From assembly GCA_050015055.1 (NCBI GenBank), contig JBEKCD010000012.1:62001-126000 (forward strand): a stretch of 64,000 nt of DNA, given 5' to 3'. Below are positions 1 through 8,372 of the stretch, piece by piece. Each line of letters starts with the position of its first letter. Position 1 is the first letter of the stretch. The notes below the pieces were generated by a model, which saw only the letters and a list, made by a program, of their open reading frames with translations, had not been told where the DNA came from and did no database searches. A program made the position numbers and the translations under genes. Source of the stretch: JBEKCD01 sp050015055. GTDB taxonomy: Archaea > Thermoproteota > Bathyarchaeia > Bathyarchaeales > Bathycorpusculaceae.

Positions 1-611
1 GCTATGACTATGGGCACCAGACAACCCTTGACAACCTCTCTGAAGGTGCCTTCAGTTCCAGTGTAGTGAGTCTTGATCAAGTCTGCTCCGATTTCAGCCC
101 CCACGCGGGCCGCGAGACTGACGACTTCGGCGTCGTACGGATCTTTGATTTTTTCACATTGAATTGGGATCATCTCTGCCACGAGTGGCACGCCGAATTC
201 TTCGCATTCACGGGCGATGAGACTGAGGTTCGCCAGGGTTTCATTCTCTTTCAGAGTTCCCATGTAGCCCATGGCGATAACGGCATCTGCGCCCATTCTT
301 GATGCGTCTTTGACGCTGGCAATTCTGCGGACGTCAAAAAAATCAGGCCCATACGCCGTGGTTGCCCCGTCAATTCGAAGTATGATTCCGGCCTTGCCTC
401 TTACTTCTCCAGCGATTGAGCGGCATACACCTGGGGTGACTACCAGAGCGTTTGCACCACTTTTCAATGCTTTTCTGGCGACTTCGAGGGGTTTTTCCAG
501 CCCCTTTACGGGCCCCATGAACAAGCCGTGGTCCATAGCTACAATAAGCGTTCTTTTGGTTTTCTCATCAAATATCCGGCCCAGTCGTAGGATTTTGCCA
601 ACGTCAGACAC
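1..611 (-). CDS. Class I fructose-bisphosphate aldolase / LsrF-DhnA family aldolase (partial)
   Basis: The reading frame opens at a GTG (609-611) preceded by AGAGGAG and stays open to the window edge, so the C-terminus is missing (about 203 residues seen). It begins VSDVGKILRLGRIF and carries VAMDHGLFMGP, the substrate-binding opening typical of the DeoC/LacD/FbaB-type (beta/alpha)8 aldolases; GADLIKTHYTG near the edge contains the likely Schiff-base lysine. Family members include archaeal class I FBP aldolase, the 3-dehydroquinate-pathway enzyme ADH synthase, and LsrF. It lies 25 bp after the alcohol dehydrogenase on the same strand and is the last visible gene of the kinase-kinase-dehydrogenase operon, so cleavage or thiolysis of a phosphorylated sugar made by that operon is the natural inference. 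The exact substrate cannot be read from the sequence. Confidence 0.85.
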   Translation of the reverse strand, partial: MSDVGKILRLGRIFDEKTKRTLIVAMDHGLFMGPVKGLEKPLEVARKALKSGANALVVTPGVCRSIAGEVRGKAGIILRIDGATTAYGPDFFDVRRIASVKDASRMGADAVIAMGYMGTLKENETLANLSLIARECEEFGVPLVAEMIPIQCEKIKDPYDAEVVSLAARVGAEIGADLIKTHYTGTEGTFREVVKGCLVPIVI

Positions 612-636
612 GTTTTTTGCTCCTCTTTTTATTGAG

Positions 637-1665
637 CTAAATTGTCACAACGGCTTTAAGCCCTTTGCGATCTGCTAACACGTCTATGGCCGTCAGGACT
701 TCATCGAGTTTGAACCTGTGTGTTATTAGCTTACTCATCTTAACACTTCTTGTGCTTATCAGTTGAAGAGCCCTGGCAAAATTGATGTGTGAGAACCCGA
801 AGGTTCCTGTTACTGTGACCTCGGAATAATGAATTAGGTTGGGGTCAAGCTTGAGTTCTGACTGGCCAGGAAATCCACCGAAGAGATTCACTATCCCTCC
901 CTTTCTGACCAGTTTCAGGCCTTGCTCCACCGCTGCCACACTGCCGACAGCAACAATGACCGCATCCCCCCCTCGGTTGTTCGTTTCGTCCATAACCTTT
1001 TTGACAGGGTTTTCCTCGGTTTCGTTGACTGCCACGCTTGCGCCAAGTTCCTCCGCCAACCTTAACCGGTCATCCAGCTGCCCGCTCAGGATTATCTTCG
1101 TCGCTCCCTTGACTCTTGCCAGCTGCAAATGCATCAGGCCTATTGGACCGTCGCCGACGATCGCAACGCAGTCGCCTACACCAACGTGGCATTCTTCGAT
1201 TCCGTGAAGACAACAGGCCAAAGGCTCGGTGAGAGCCGCTTCTTCGTATGAAACTGTGTTCGGAATTTCAAGCGTTCCTTTCTTCACAATGTTAGGCGGC
1301 ACCTTTACGAATTCAGCAAACCCGCCCGGTGTAGGTGACTCTTCGTAAAGTCCAGTGCACAGCGTGTATCTTCCACGCAGGCAGTAGTAGCATGTGCCGT
1401 CTGGAACGTACGGGGCGACGACGACGCGCTCGCCTTTTCTGTGCTCCGTCACGTCTCTTCCTATCCTGACGATCTCGCCTGCAATTTCGTGCCCGAGAAC
1501 CGCTGGAGGTTTAATAAGAGGATGCCCCCTCAGGACCGTTTTAACATCTGTCCCGCAGACGCCGCAAGCATGGACCTTAACCAATAATTCTTTGTCACCG
1601 ATTTCTGGGACTTCTTTTTCTTCAATTCTCACATCTCGAGGCCCATAATATACCGCTGTCTTCAA
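637..1665 (-). CDS. Zinc-dependent medium-chain alcohol/polyol dehydrogenase
   Basis: Cytosolic MDR-family dehydrogenase of 342 residues, the usual length. N-terminal GroES-like catalytic domain has the catalytic zinc set (HACGVCGTD, GHEIAGE) and the four-cysteine structural zinc lobe (CYYCLRGRYTLC); the Rossmann domain shows VGDGPIGLMHLQLA around residue 170. It resembles sorbitol dehydrogenase, threonine 3-dehydrogenase and galactitol-phosphate dehydrogenases. The start is TTG at 1665 with GAGAGGCAAGGGA just upstream. It follows ribokinase by 113 bp and precedes the aldolase by 25 bp, so an NAD(P)-linked oxidation of a sugar alcohol or sugar phosphate is likely. A separate SDR-type threonine dehydrogenase is present at 52278, which makes a threonine role here less likely. 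Confidence 0.88.
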   Translation of the reverse strand: MKTAVYYGPRDVRIEEKEVPEIGDKELLVKVHACGVCGTDVKTVLRGHPLIKPPAVLGHEIAGEIVRIGRDVTEHRKGERVVVAPYVPDGTCYYCLRGRYTLCTGLYEESPTPGGFAEFVKVPPNIVKKGTLEIPNTVSYEEAALTEPLACCLHGIEECHVGVGDCVAIVGDGPIGLMHLQLARVKGATKIILSGQLDDRLRLAEELGASVAVNETEENPVKKVMDETNNRGGDAVIVAVGSVAAVEQGLKLVRKGGIVNLFGGFPGQSELKLDPNLIHYSEVTVTGTFGFSHINFARALQLISTRSVKMSKLITHRFKLDEVLTAIDVLADRKGLKAVVTI

Positions 1666-1778
1666 GTCCCTTGCCTCTCGCGCATAACAATAAACATGAG
1701 GGTATATATCCTGTTAGGCGGCACGCCGTGGCAGTGGAATCGGGGTTTCCGGCGTAAAAAGGGCGCAGAATCTACAGG

Positions 1779-2774
1779 TTAGACGAGACCCTTTCCTCTC
1801 ATGAATTTTTCAAGTTCTTCTCGCGTGGGGAAGGCTTCTTGAGCTCCTATCTTGGTCGTGGACAAAGCTCCTGCACAGTTCGCGTAAACTACTGCTTTTT
1901 CCAAGTTTTCTCCCGAAGATATGGCTACTGCCAACGCACCACAGAAAGCGTCTCCCGCACCGGTGGTGTCCACGGGGTCTACTTTGGGACTCTTGACGTG
2001 GACTATTTCTCCTTTTGCTCCGACTAGGGCTCCTTCTTTTCCCATCGTGAGAACGATGTTTTCGGTACCTTTTTTCAAGATTTCTGTGATCGCCTTTTTT
2101 GCAGAGCTCAAATCCGTTATGCTAATACCGCTCAGTTTCTCCGCCTCACTTTCATTCGGAGTAAGTACGAACACTTTCTTGAGTAGAGATTCAGGCAGTC
2201 TGCGAGCTGGAGACGGATTCAAAATTACCTTGACTCTGAATTGAAAGGCTTTCTGGATGGCGTGTTGAACAACCGGGAAAGGTGTTTCTAATTGTGCGAG
2301 AAAAATGTCAGCGGACTTTATGACTGAATCAGCGCGGTCAATATCTTCTTTGCTGCACCTCAGATCTGCGCCTGGAGCAACGGCGATAATGTTGTTGCCG
2401 TTCTGGTCAACCATTATCAAAGCTAGCCCTGTCTGTGTTTCTTTGTCTTGTACGATAAACTTCGTGTTTATCCGGTGCCGTCCAGCATTTCTTATCAGGT
2501 CAGTTCCGAAAGCCTCAGTTCCGACTCTGCCGATTAATGTGACGTTTCCCCCCAGTTTTGCTGCTGCCACAGCTTGATTCGCCCCTTTTCCTCCAGGGGA
2601 CATCTTGAACTCGTCACCGAGCACTGTCTCACCTAAACGGGGAATTGTCTTAGCCTTGATCGTCAAGTCCATGTGTAGGCTGCCGACAACCACGATGTTC
2701 GGCCGTTTGACGTGGTCAGGAATTTCCTGAGAGTTTTCGCGGGCTTTAACGAATCCTTCTGGATTTATGTTCAT
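1779..2774 (-). CDS. Ribokinase-like PfkB family sugar kinase
   Basis: A 331-residue PfkB-family kinase that phosphorylates a sugar with ATP. Both family signatures are present: GGKGANQA (about residue 62) and DTTGAGDAF (about residue 268), the latter with the catalytic aspartate. The N-terminus carries some 25 residues before the first beta strand (NIVVVGSLHMDLT), slightly long for ribokinase, so a later start is possible. It begins 8 bp after the FGGY kinase stop, which implies co-transcription. Ribokinase is the closest recognisable type, but tagatose-6-phosphate, deoxyribose and fructose kinases share these motifs, so the sugar is not assigned. Confidence 0.85.
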   Translation of the reverse strand: MNINPEGFVKARENSQEIPDHVKRPNIVVVGSLHMDLTIKAKTIPRLGETVLGDEFKMSPGGKGANQAVAAAKLGGNVTLIGRVGTEAFGTDLIRNAGRHRINTKFIVQDKETQTGLALIMVDQNGNNIIAVAPGADLRCSKEDIDRADSVIKSADIFLAQLETPFPVVQHAIQKAFQFRVKVILNPSPARRLPESLLKKVFVLTPNESEAEKLSGISITDLSSAKKAITEILKKGTENIVLTMGKEGALVGAKGEIVHVKSPKVDPVDTTGAGDAFCGALAVAISSGENLEKAVVYANCAGALSTTKIGAQEAFPTREELEKFMRGKGLV

Positions 2775-2782
2775 ACCCTCCG

Positions 2783-4276
2783 TCAGTTCGAAACTGCGTT
2801 CCCAGAGGAATAGTAGCGTTTGAAGTACTTTTTCAAGTGCAGATAGGCGTCTTTGTACATTCGGAACGAGAAGTCGTATTTCTCAAAGAGGCTTTCTCGA
2901 GGGTTGATTCTGCATTTTGTGTGCACCATGTTTTCAGCGGCCTTTCTCAGATTTGGATAGAATCCTGCTCCGACCGATGCGAGTATGGCCGCGCCCAGAG
3001 CGGAGGCTTCGATTTCCCGCGGAATAACCACTGTCTTCCCGGTTACGTCAGCTTTGATTTGTCCAAAGAACCTGCTCTTTGCAGCCCCGCCACAACTTTT
3101 GATCTCATCTACCTTCGCACCCAACTGCTCGATTATTTGCAAGTTGTGTCTTATGCCGAACGCGCACCCTTCAAGCACGGCCCTTATCAGATGCTTGCGA
3201 GAGTGATTTAATGATAAGCCTATGAAGACCCCTCTGGCGTATGGATCCCATAACGGGCTTCGCTCTCCCATCAGGTAAGGTAGAAAGATCAGCCCGCCGG
3301 ATCCTGGCGGGGCTTTTTCAGCTTCAGCGTCCAAGTCTGGGTAGGATGCTTGGGGTTCGACGTTATCTCGGAACCATCTCAGAGAAGCCCCGGTTGAAGA
3401 CATCGTTCCCCATGTGATCCAGAAATTGGGCAATAGTGGAAACTTTTCACACTGCACTCTCTTCTCAGGATCATGAACATCCTGTCTTGAAGGAACCATC
3501 AGGCACGTGGAGCTTCCTGTTATCTCACATGTTGAGCCCACGGTCAATGCGTTTGCCCCTATCATGGCTAAATAGGCGTCGATTCCGCCTGCCGCCACTG
3601 GTGTGCCCTTCTGGAGACCAGTTTCACGGGCGGCAACGTCAGTCACAGTGCCGACGATTTCTGAAGAGCGCAAAACCTTTGGGAGTTTCTCGACTGATAT
3701 CTTGAGCTGATTCAAGAGGCCAGTCGGCCATCTATGCCTGCGATAATCGAAGTGAAAGGTGCCTGCGTTAAGCCAATCGGTGACAAAGTTGCCTGTCAAC
3801 TTGAATTCGATGAAGTCCGTTGTTTGAAGAAACTTGTATGTCTCCTGGAAAATCTGCGGCCTGTTCTCTTTAACCCAAATAGCTTTCGGCAAGTTCATAG
3901 AAGCGTCATCAGCGGCCCCAACAGTCTCGGCCATCGTCTTGGACTGTGCAACCGCACGCCGGTCCATCCAGATGAGGGCATTCATTAACGCATTGCCGCG
4001 TCTGTCAACTGGAACCAAAACTGGAGATTGACCCGAAACGGTGACGCATGCAATTTCTCCTCGACGCTTGGAAGTTTGTTTGACTACATCTGCCACGCTT
4101 TTTCTTACAGCCTTCCACCACAGTTGCGGGTCCTGCTCCGCCCATGAAGACTGAGGAATCGTGATTGAATACTGTTGGTACGACCGCGCGAGAGACTCGC
4201 CCCTGAGGTTAAACACTATTGCTTTGCAGCCTTCTGTTCCGATGTCTACGCCAAGCAGGCAGGACGATGACCGCAT
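2783..4276 (-). CDS. FGGY-family carbohydrate kinase (xylulokinase-like)
   Basis: A 497-residue cytosolic sugar kinase, the normal size for the FGGY family. It opens with the phosphate-1 ATP motif LLGVDIGTEGCKAIVF, has the substrate-facing ALIWMDRRA segment near residue 103, the GGIDAYLAM segment with the likely catalytic Asp near 250, and the C-terminal SCGGAAKSRFFGQIKAD signature. The sequence is nearest in style to xylulokinase/D-ribulokinase, though autoinducer-2 kinase (LsrK) belongs to the same group. It is the first gene of the operon with ribokinase, alcohol dehydrogenase and aldolase, and starts at an ATG with a weak SD; a T-rich box (TTTTTAATAC on the minus strand, about 4316-4325) sits about 40 bp upstream. 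Confidence 0.87.
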   Translation of the reverse strand: MRSSSCLLGVDIGTEGCKAIVFNLRGESLARSYQQYSITIPQSSWAEQDPQLWWKAVRKSVADVVKQTSKRRGEIACVTVSGQSPVLVPVDRRGNALMNALIWMDRRAVAQSKTMAETVGAADDASMNLPKAIWVKENRPQIFQETYKFLQTTDFIEFKLTGNFVTDWLNAGTFHFDYRRHRWPTGLLNQLKISVEKLPKVLRSSEIVGTVTDVAARETGLQKGTPVAAGGIDAYLAMIGANALTVGSTCEITGSSTCLMVPSRQDVHDPEKRVQCEKFPLLPNFWITWGTMSSTGASLRWFRDNVEPQASYPDLDAEAEKAPPGSGGLIFLPYLMGERSPLWDPYARGVFIGLSLNHSRKHLIRAVLEGCAFGIRHNLQIIEQLGAKVDEIKSCGGAAKSRFFGQIKADVTGKTVVIPREIEASALGAAILASVGAGFYPNLRKAAENMVHTKCRINPRESLFEKYDFSFRMYKDAYLHLKKYFKRYYSSGNAVSN

Positions 4277-4358
4277 AGTCTTAATCGCGGCTCCCGAACC
4301 TTCTTGGACAGTCGTGTATTAAAAAGATCGGTTCACTTCCCATATGCAAAGATTGCAA

Positions 4359-4374
4359 GGCCAGTTGACTGGCC
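4359..4374. terminator. Inverted repeat between mch and the sugar-kinase operon
   Basis: A perfect 7+2+7 inverted repeat, GGCCAGT-TG-ACTGGCC, lies immediately after the mch stop codon (minus strand) and before the FGGY kinase promoter region. It could act as a hairpin that ends mch transcription or as a protein-binding palindrome. No long U-tract follows directly on the minus strand, so a classic terminator is not demonstrated. Confidence 0.35.
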
Positions 4375-4377
4375 AGT

Positions 4378-5343
4378 TCAGCCTAGACCTGCCATGGTCT
4401 TGATCAGCGTGCTGTTGACGCTGCCAGAGTGGTACAGTTCGCCCGTTGACAAGTCGTTAACATAGACCTCTGCGGGAGCAAAGAGATCAAGGTCTATTCC
4501 CCTCAGCCCACCGTGTTCCTTTATCAAATCTGAAAAAGATCTACCGTAACATTTTGACGTGCTTGAAGGCATCTTGTAGGCGATTTGCTCCAAATCCCTT
4601 CCTTCATCAGGCATTACGTAAAGATGGACGATGCTGCCATATGAAAGCATGTCATCCGGTACCATCCGCGTCGATTTTAGCGGAGGCAATGGCGCAATTC
4701 CGCACGCGTTTTTCACGCTATTCCCATCACAGCCAAGAGTGTGCAGCTTCACCATTGCGTTTTCAACGCTCCTTCCGGTCACCTGAATGAGTCCAGACAT
4801 GCTTGAAAGCGGAGCAAGAACCAGATATAGATTCTCCGGGTTGACTCTACATTTTTCTGCCAGCAAATCGGCAACCTTCTCATTCGGATACTGCTCCGAT
4901 TGAAGGACCACCACCGCTTCTTCAGCTGAGTCTGGGTACGGAATCATTTCAAACAGTTTCTTGGGTTCGTGTACCAACGCTCTTGCCGGTCCACTTGCGA
5001 TGGCATTGTACGAGCCGACGTTGAAGTTGATCCAGCCCTCCATCGCCTCTCGGTAGCCGCCTGATGCTTGACACAGGAGAGAGAGAATCGGAAAATCTGT
5101 TGAGACCATTACAGCTGGAAGTGTTATTTCTTCCAAATCCATCGATGTTAACGATACGTTTCCCACGCCTCCTAAGCATATCTTGGTCACGTACAAGCCT
5201 GCCTGTATTCCCCCTGTGGCTTTGTTTCCGGTGTCAATCAAGTATGCTCCACTCTTGAAACGAGTGCATTTGATGTTCAGTCTCTCAGGTTCATGCAGCA
5301 TCTTCTTGCTAATCGAAGCAGCTGATTTATTGACGCTCAGCAT
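4378..5343 (-). CDS. mch: Methenyltetrahydromethanopterin cyclohydrolase
   Basis: Mch interconverts 5-formyl-H4MPT and methenyl-H4MPT in the archaeal C1 pathway. The 321-residue protein has the family's usual length and characteristic stretches: LNIKCTRFKSGAYLIDTG, QAGLYVTKICLGGVGNVSL, and NFNVGSYNAIASGPARAL in the middle, with NACGIAPLPPL further on. The start is ATG with GGTGG 5 nt upstream. It is divergent from mer, 49 bp apart, so the two genes probably share a promoter region. The pairing supports operation of the tetrahydromethanopterin methyl branch (Wood-Ljungdahl or C1 oxidation/reduction). No other methyl-branch gene is in the window. Confidence 0.95.
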   Translation of the reverse strand: MLSVNKSAASISKKMLHEPERLNIKCTRFKSGAYLIDTGNKATGGIQAGLYVTKICLGGVGNVSLTSMDLEEITLPAVMVSTDFPILSLLCQASGGYREAMEGWINFNVGSYNAIASGPARALVHEPKKLFEMIPYPDSAEEAVVVLQSEQYPNEKVADLLAEKCRVNPENLYLVLAPLSSMSGLIQVTGRSVENAMVKLHTLGCDGNSVKNACGIAPLPPLKSTRMVPDDMLSYGSIVHLYVMPDEGRDLEQIAYKMPSSTSKCYGRSFSDLIKEHGGLRGIDLDLFAPAEVYVNDLSTGELYHSGSVNSTLIKTMAGLG

Positions 5344-5392
5344 TTTTCCACCATTTTAATATTTTCGAGTGCCGACTTAAGCATTTAGACAG
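5344..5392. promoter_or_regulatory. Divergent mch/mer promoter region
   Basis: The 49-bp gap between two divergent C1 genes contains an A/T-rich TTTAATATTTTC (about 5354-5365), placed as a TATA element for mer, and GCTTAAG on the opposite strand as a candidate for mch. Spacing implies very short leaders. Function is inferred from position. Confidence 0.45.
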
Positions 5393-6409
5393 GTGAAGAC
5401 AAACTTGGCTCGCACAAGAACTTTTGGACTGAACCTCGCTGGTTTCGCTCCCGCCTTGGACACGGCGAAACTGGCCAAGGTAGCTGAAACGCATGGTTTC
5501 AAACACGTTTGGATTGCGGACGAGAATCCTTCGCCTCTTTGCAGAGACGTTTTTGTAAACATGACAACTGTGGCTCTCAAAACATCCGAGATTAAGATTG
5601 GAACTGGCATATGCAACTTCTACACGAAACATCCGGCGCTCTTAGCGGTCTTTGCGTCCACACTCGAGGAAATGGCGAATGGACGCGTTGTCGTCGGTTT
5701 GGGGCCCGGAGGAGAAATGCCGCTCAGACCGTTGGGAATAAAGATGTGGGAGAAACCTTTAGCCACAGTTCGGGAGGGTATCAACGTTATGAATCGGGTA
5801 TTGGCTGGCGAAACTGTGGACTATAATGGGGAAATGATAAAGGCAAACGGCGTTCATCTCTCTTTTCATCCGAAGACCAAGATTCCAGTTTATCTGGCAG
5901 CCAGAAGCCCCAAGTTTATGCAGATGGTCGGCGAATTGGCTGATGGTTCCCTATTGAACACGCCTTTTCATTACATTGAGAACGCGTTGAAAACAATTGA
6001 GGAAGGAGCCTCAAAGGCGGGGAGGAGCATGGATGAAATAGACGTGGGCAACATTCTCCCTTTTGCCGTCGCCGGGAATGACTCAGAGGCCAAGAAAAAA
6101 GTGAGACATTTGGCCACTTTTATGACTGCTTTCACCGCGGATTCAGTGCATGAGGCATTGGGAACGAAGACAGAACGTGTAGCTTCTATTCGAGAAGCCT
6201 TGCAGAAGGGAATGGACGCTGAAGCGATGGGCTTGATGACGGATGAAATGATAGATGAGTTTTCGGTGGCTGGGAAGCCCAACAAGTGTCTCGGAAGAGT
6301 TGAAGAATTCTTCAAAGCTGGAGTGACACAAGTGATCTTCGTTATCCCTGATGGAAAAAGAGGCATAACGTCAGCTGGGACGGACATCATTTCATCCTTC
6401 AAAACCTAG
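5393..6409 (+). CDS. mer: 5,10-methylenetetrahydromethanopterin reductase (F420-dependent, LLM class)
   Basis: A 338-residue luciferase-like monooxygenase family protein in the Mer style: FGLNLAGFAPALD at the N-terminus, HVWIADENPSP, KIGTGICNFYTKHPALLA and GRVVVGLGPGGEM, all typical of F420-binding TIM barrels. Mer reduces methylene-H4MPT to methyl-H4MPT with F420H2. The start is GTG at 5393. The neighbouring divergent mch, which acts two steps earlier on the same cofactor, strongly supports this choice over other F420-dependent LLM enzymes such as secondary-alcohol or glucose-6-phosphate dehydrogenases. Some uncertainty remains because the LLM superfamily is large. Confidence 0.85.
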   Translation: MKTNLARTRTFGLNLAGFAPALDTAKLAKVAETHGFKHVWIADENPSPLCRDVFVNMTTVALKTSEIKIGTGICNFYTKHPALLAVFASTLEEMANGRVVVGLGPGGEMPLRPLGIKMWEKPLATVREGINVMNRVLAGETVDYNGEMIKANGVHLSFHPKTKIPVYLAARSPKFMQMVGELADGSLLNTPFHYIENALKTIEEGASKAGRSMDEIDVGNILPFAVAGNDSEAKKKVRHLATFMTAFTADSVHEALGTKTERVASIREALQKGMDAEAMGLMTDEMIDEFSVAGKPNKCLGRVEEFFKAGVTQVIFVIPDGKRGITSAGTDIISSFKT

Positions 6410-6420
6410 TATATTGAAAA

Positions 6421-6440
6421 CAGGCATTTTGCCTTTTTCC
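6421..6440 (+). terminator. Possible U-tract terminator after mer
   Basis: AGGC-ATTTT-GCCT followed directly by TTTT lies 12 bp past the mer stop. The stem is only 4 bp, but a T-rich tract is the usual archaeal termination signal. Position and composition are the only evidence. Confidence 0.35.
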
Positions 6441-6503
6441 GTAAGCAAACTTATCTCTGGCAAAACGCATTGATAAACAACACGTTCGGGAGTATCAACA
6501 ATC

Positions 6504-8366
6504 TTGACATCCGGTTGGACGGGAAAAGCACTAAACGTAGACTTGACTTCAGGTGAAATTCAAACATATAACCTTGAAAAGCCAATGCTGAAGAAGTTCT
6601 TGGGTGGACGTGGCCTAACTTCGTACTACCTTTTCAAAGAGCTGAACGAAAAAACAGACCCGTTGTCACCGGAAAACATCTTACTTTTTTCCGCAGGACC
6701 ACTAGCTGGAACCATGTGGCCGACTTCTTCAAGAATAACAGTGGCAGCAAAATCGCCTCTCACAAACGGTTTAGGGTACGCCCACGCTGGCGGTTACTTC
6801 GGTCCCGAGCTGAAATTCGCTGGGTACGACCTGATACACATATCAGGAAAAGCAAGAAACCCCGCGTATCTGCACGTTGAAAACGAAACTGCGACGTTGA
6901 AGTCAGCCGCACGCATCTGGGGGAGGACAACGAGCGAGGCGATAAAGGCAGTTCAGGAAGAAATAGGGAAGTGCCGTGTCGCTTGCATAGGACCAGCAGG
7001 CGAAAACCTGGTTCGAATAGCCTCAATCATAACAGACAGGGACAGAGTAGCTGGCAGATGTGGGCTGGGAGCGGTTATGGGTTCCAAAAACTTGAAAGCA
7101 GTGGCAGTGACCGGAAAAGACAAGGTTGAAGCTGCAGATCCTGAAAAATTCCGCGAGTTATGCGCGGCTGCTCTCAAACGCTGGTCTCCTCAGAACCCTC
7201 AACTGAGAGGTCTGTGCAATTATGGCACGCCGTGGCTTATCGCCACGAAGAATGAGACAGGAGACCTTCCAGCTAAGAACCATCAGATCGCCAGGTTTCC
7301 ATGGGCTGAACAGATTTCAGGAGAAACGATAAGGGAGAGATATTTTCTCAAACCAGAAACATGTTACTCATGCCCCATCCATTGTCGAGCATATGCAAAA
7401 GTTACAGAAGGGAAATACGCGCCTCTGGAGGGCTCAAGACCAGAGTACGAAAGCATAGACTCTTTCGGGCCGATGTGCTGGATTGCAGATTTCAGCGTGA
7501 TCATGAAGGCCAACCAGCTTTGCAATGAACTGGGGTTGGACACCATCTCAACCGGTGTGACAGTGTCCTTCGCCATGGAACTCTACGAAAAGGGTTTGAT
7601 ATCCAAGGAGGAAACGGGACTCCCCCTAGAATGGGGTAACGCTGAAAGCACGCTGGAACTCATCCGGATGATTGCCCATCGCAAGGGATTCGGCGATGTC
7701 CTGGCGGAAGGCACGGCGAGAGCATCTGAGAGAATAGGCGGACAGGCAAGCAGATTTGCGATGCACGTTAAGAGAATGGAGATACCCAGACAGGAGTCGA
7801 GAACCCTGAAAGCCTTCGGCTTGGGCCACGCCGTATCTAACCGCGGTGCAGATCACCTCTACGCTCTGCCGACGATTGACTCTGCACGAAAAACGGAAGT
7901 TGCGAAGCAGCTCTTCCCCCGAAAACCTTTGGAAAAACTCTTGGACACGAGGAACCCAACGTACAAGCCTGAAATTGTAGTTTTCACTGAAAACTATTGC
8001 GCAATCACGGACGCCTTAGGCGTCTGCAAATTCACCACGACCGAAACCTACGTTTTGATGCCTTCAGATTTTGCAGAAGCCCTCACAGCGTTGACAGGAG
8101 AGAATTTCACCGAAGAAGAGCTCTTGAACTGTGGAGAGAGAATCGTCAACCTGGAACGATGCTTCAACGTACGAGAGGGGTTCTCTCGAAAGGACGATCA
8201 GCTACCGCAGAGGTTCGTCAAAGAACCACTCGAAGGAAGCACAGTCGAACTGGACAGGATGCTCTCAAAATACTACCGTCTTAGGGGATGGTCCAAGCAG
8301 GGAATACCCCGAGAAGAAAAGCTCAAAGAACTCGGGCTGAAAGCCTGCAACGCCTACCCACAATGA
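6504..8366 (+). CDS. Tungsten-dependent aldehyde:ferredoxin oxidoreductase family protein (AOR copy 1)
   Basis: AOR-family enzymes oxidise aldehydes to carboxylates with ferredoxin as acceptor, using a tungsto-bispterin and one [4Fe-4S] cluster. The 620-residue protein starts GWTGKALNVDLTSGEI, has FLGGRGLTSYYLF and KSPLTNGLG (pterin-binding region), the cluster motif C287-x2-C290-x3-C294 and the fourth ligand C508 in DALGVCKF; the cofactor motif near residue 340 (QLCNELGLDTISTG) is also standard. A TTG start at 6504 matches the family N-terminus. It converges on a second AOR of the same family at 8373, only 6 bp apart. The physiological aldehyde is unknown; glyceraldehyde-3-phosphate, formaldehyde and broad-range subfamilies exist. 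Confidence 0.9.
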   Translation: MTSGWTGKALNVDLTSGEIQTYNLEKPMLKKFLGGRGLTSYYLFKELNEKTDPLSPENILLFSAGPLAGTMWPTSSRITVAAKSPLTNGLGYAHAGGYFGPELKFAGYDLIHISGKARNPAYLHVENETATLKSAARIWGRTTSEAIKAVQEEIGKCRVACIGPAGENLVRIASIITDRDRVAGRCGLGAVMGSKNLKAVAVTGKDKVEAADPEKFRELCAAALKRWSPQNPQLRGLCNYGTPWLIATKNETGDLPAKNHQIARFPWAEQISGETIRERYFLKPETCYSCPIHCRAYAKVTEGKYAPLEGSRPEYESIDSFGPMCWIADFSVIMKANQLCNELGLDTISTGVTVSFAMELYEKGLISKEETGLPLEWGNAESTLELIRMIAHRKGFGDVLAEGTARASERIGGQASRFAMHVKRMEIPRQESRTLKAFGLGHAVSNRGADHLYALPTIDSARKTEVAKQLFPRKPLEKLLDTRNPTYKPEIVVFTENYCAITDALGVCKFTTTETYVLMPSDFAEALTALTGENFTEEELLNCGERIVNLERCFNVREGFSRKDDQLPQRFVKEPLEGSTVELDRMLSKYYRLRGWSKQGIPREEKLKELGLKACNAYPQ

Positions 8367-8372
8367 GGTTTC

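Noticed and set aside
637..1665. Threonine 3-dehydrogenase assignment for the zinc dehydrogenase
   Set aside because: Motifs allow it, but the gene sits in a sugar kinase operon and an SDR-type threonine dehydrogenase is linked to kbl at 52278.
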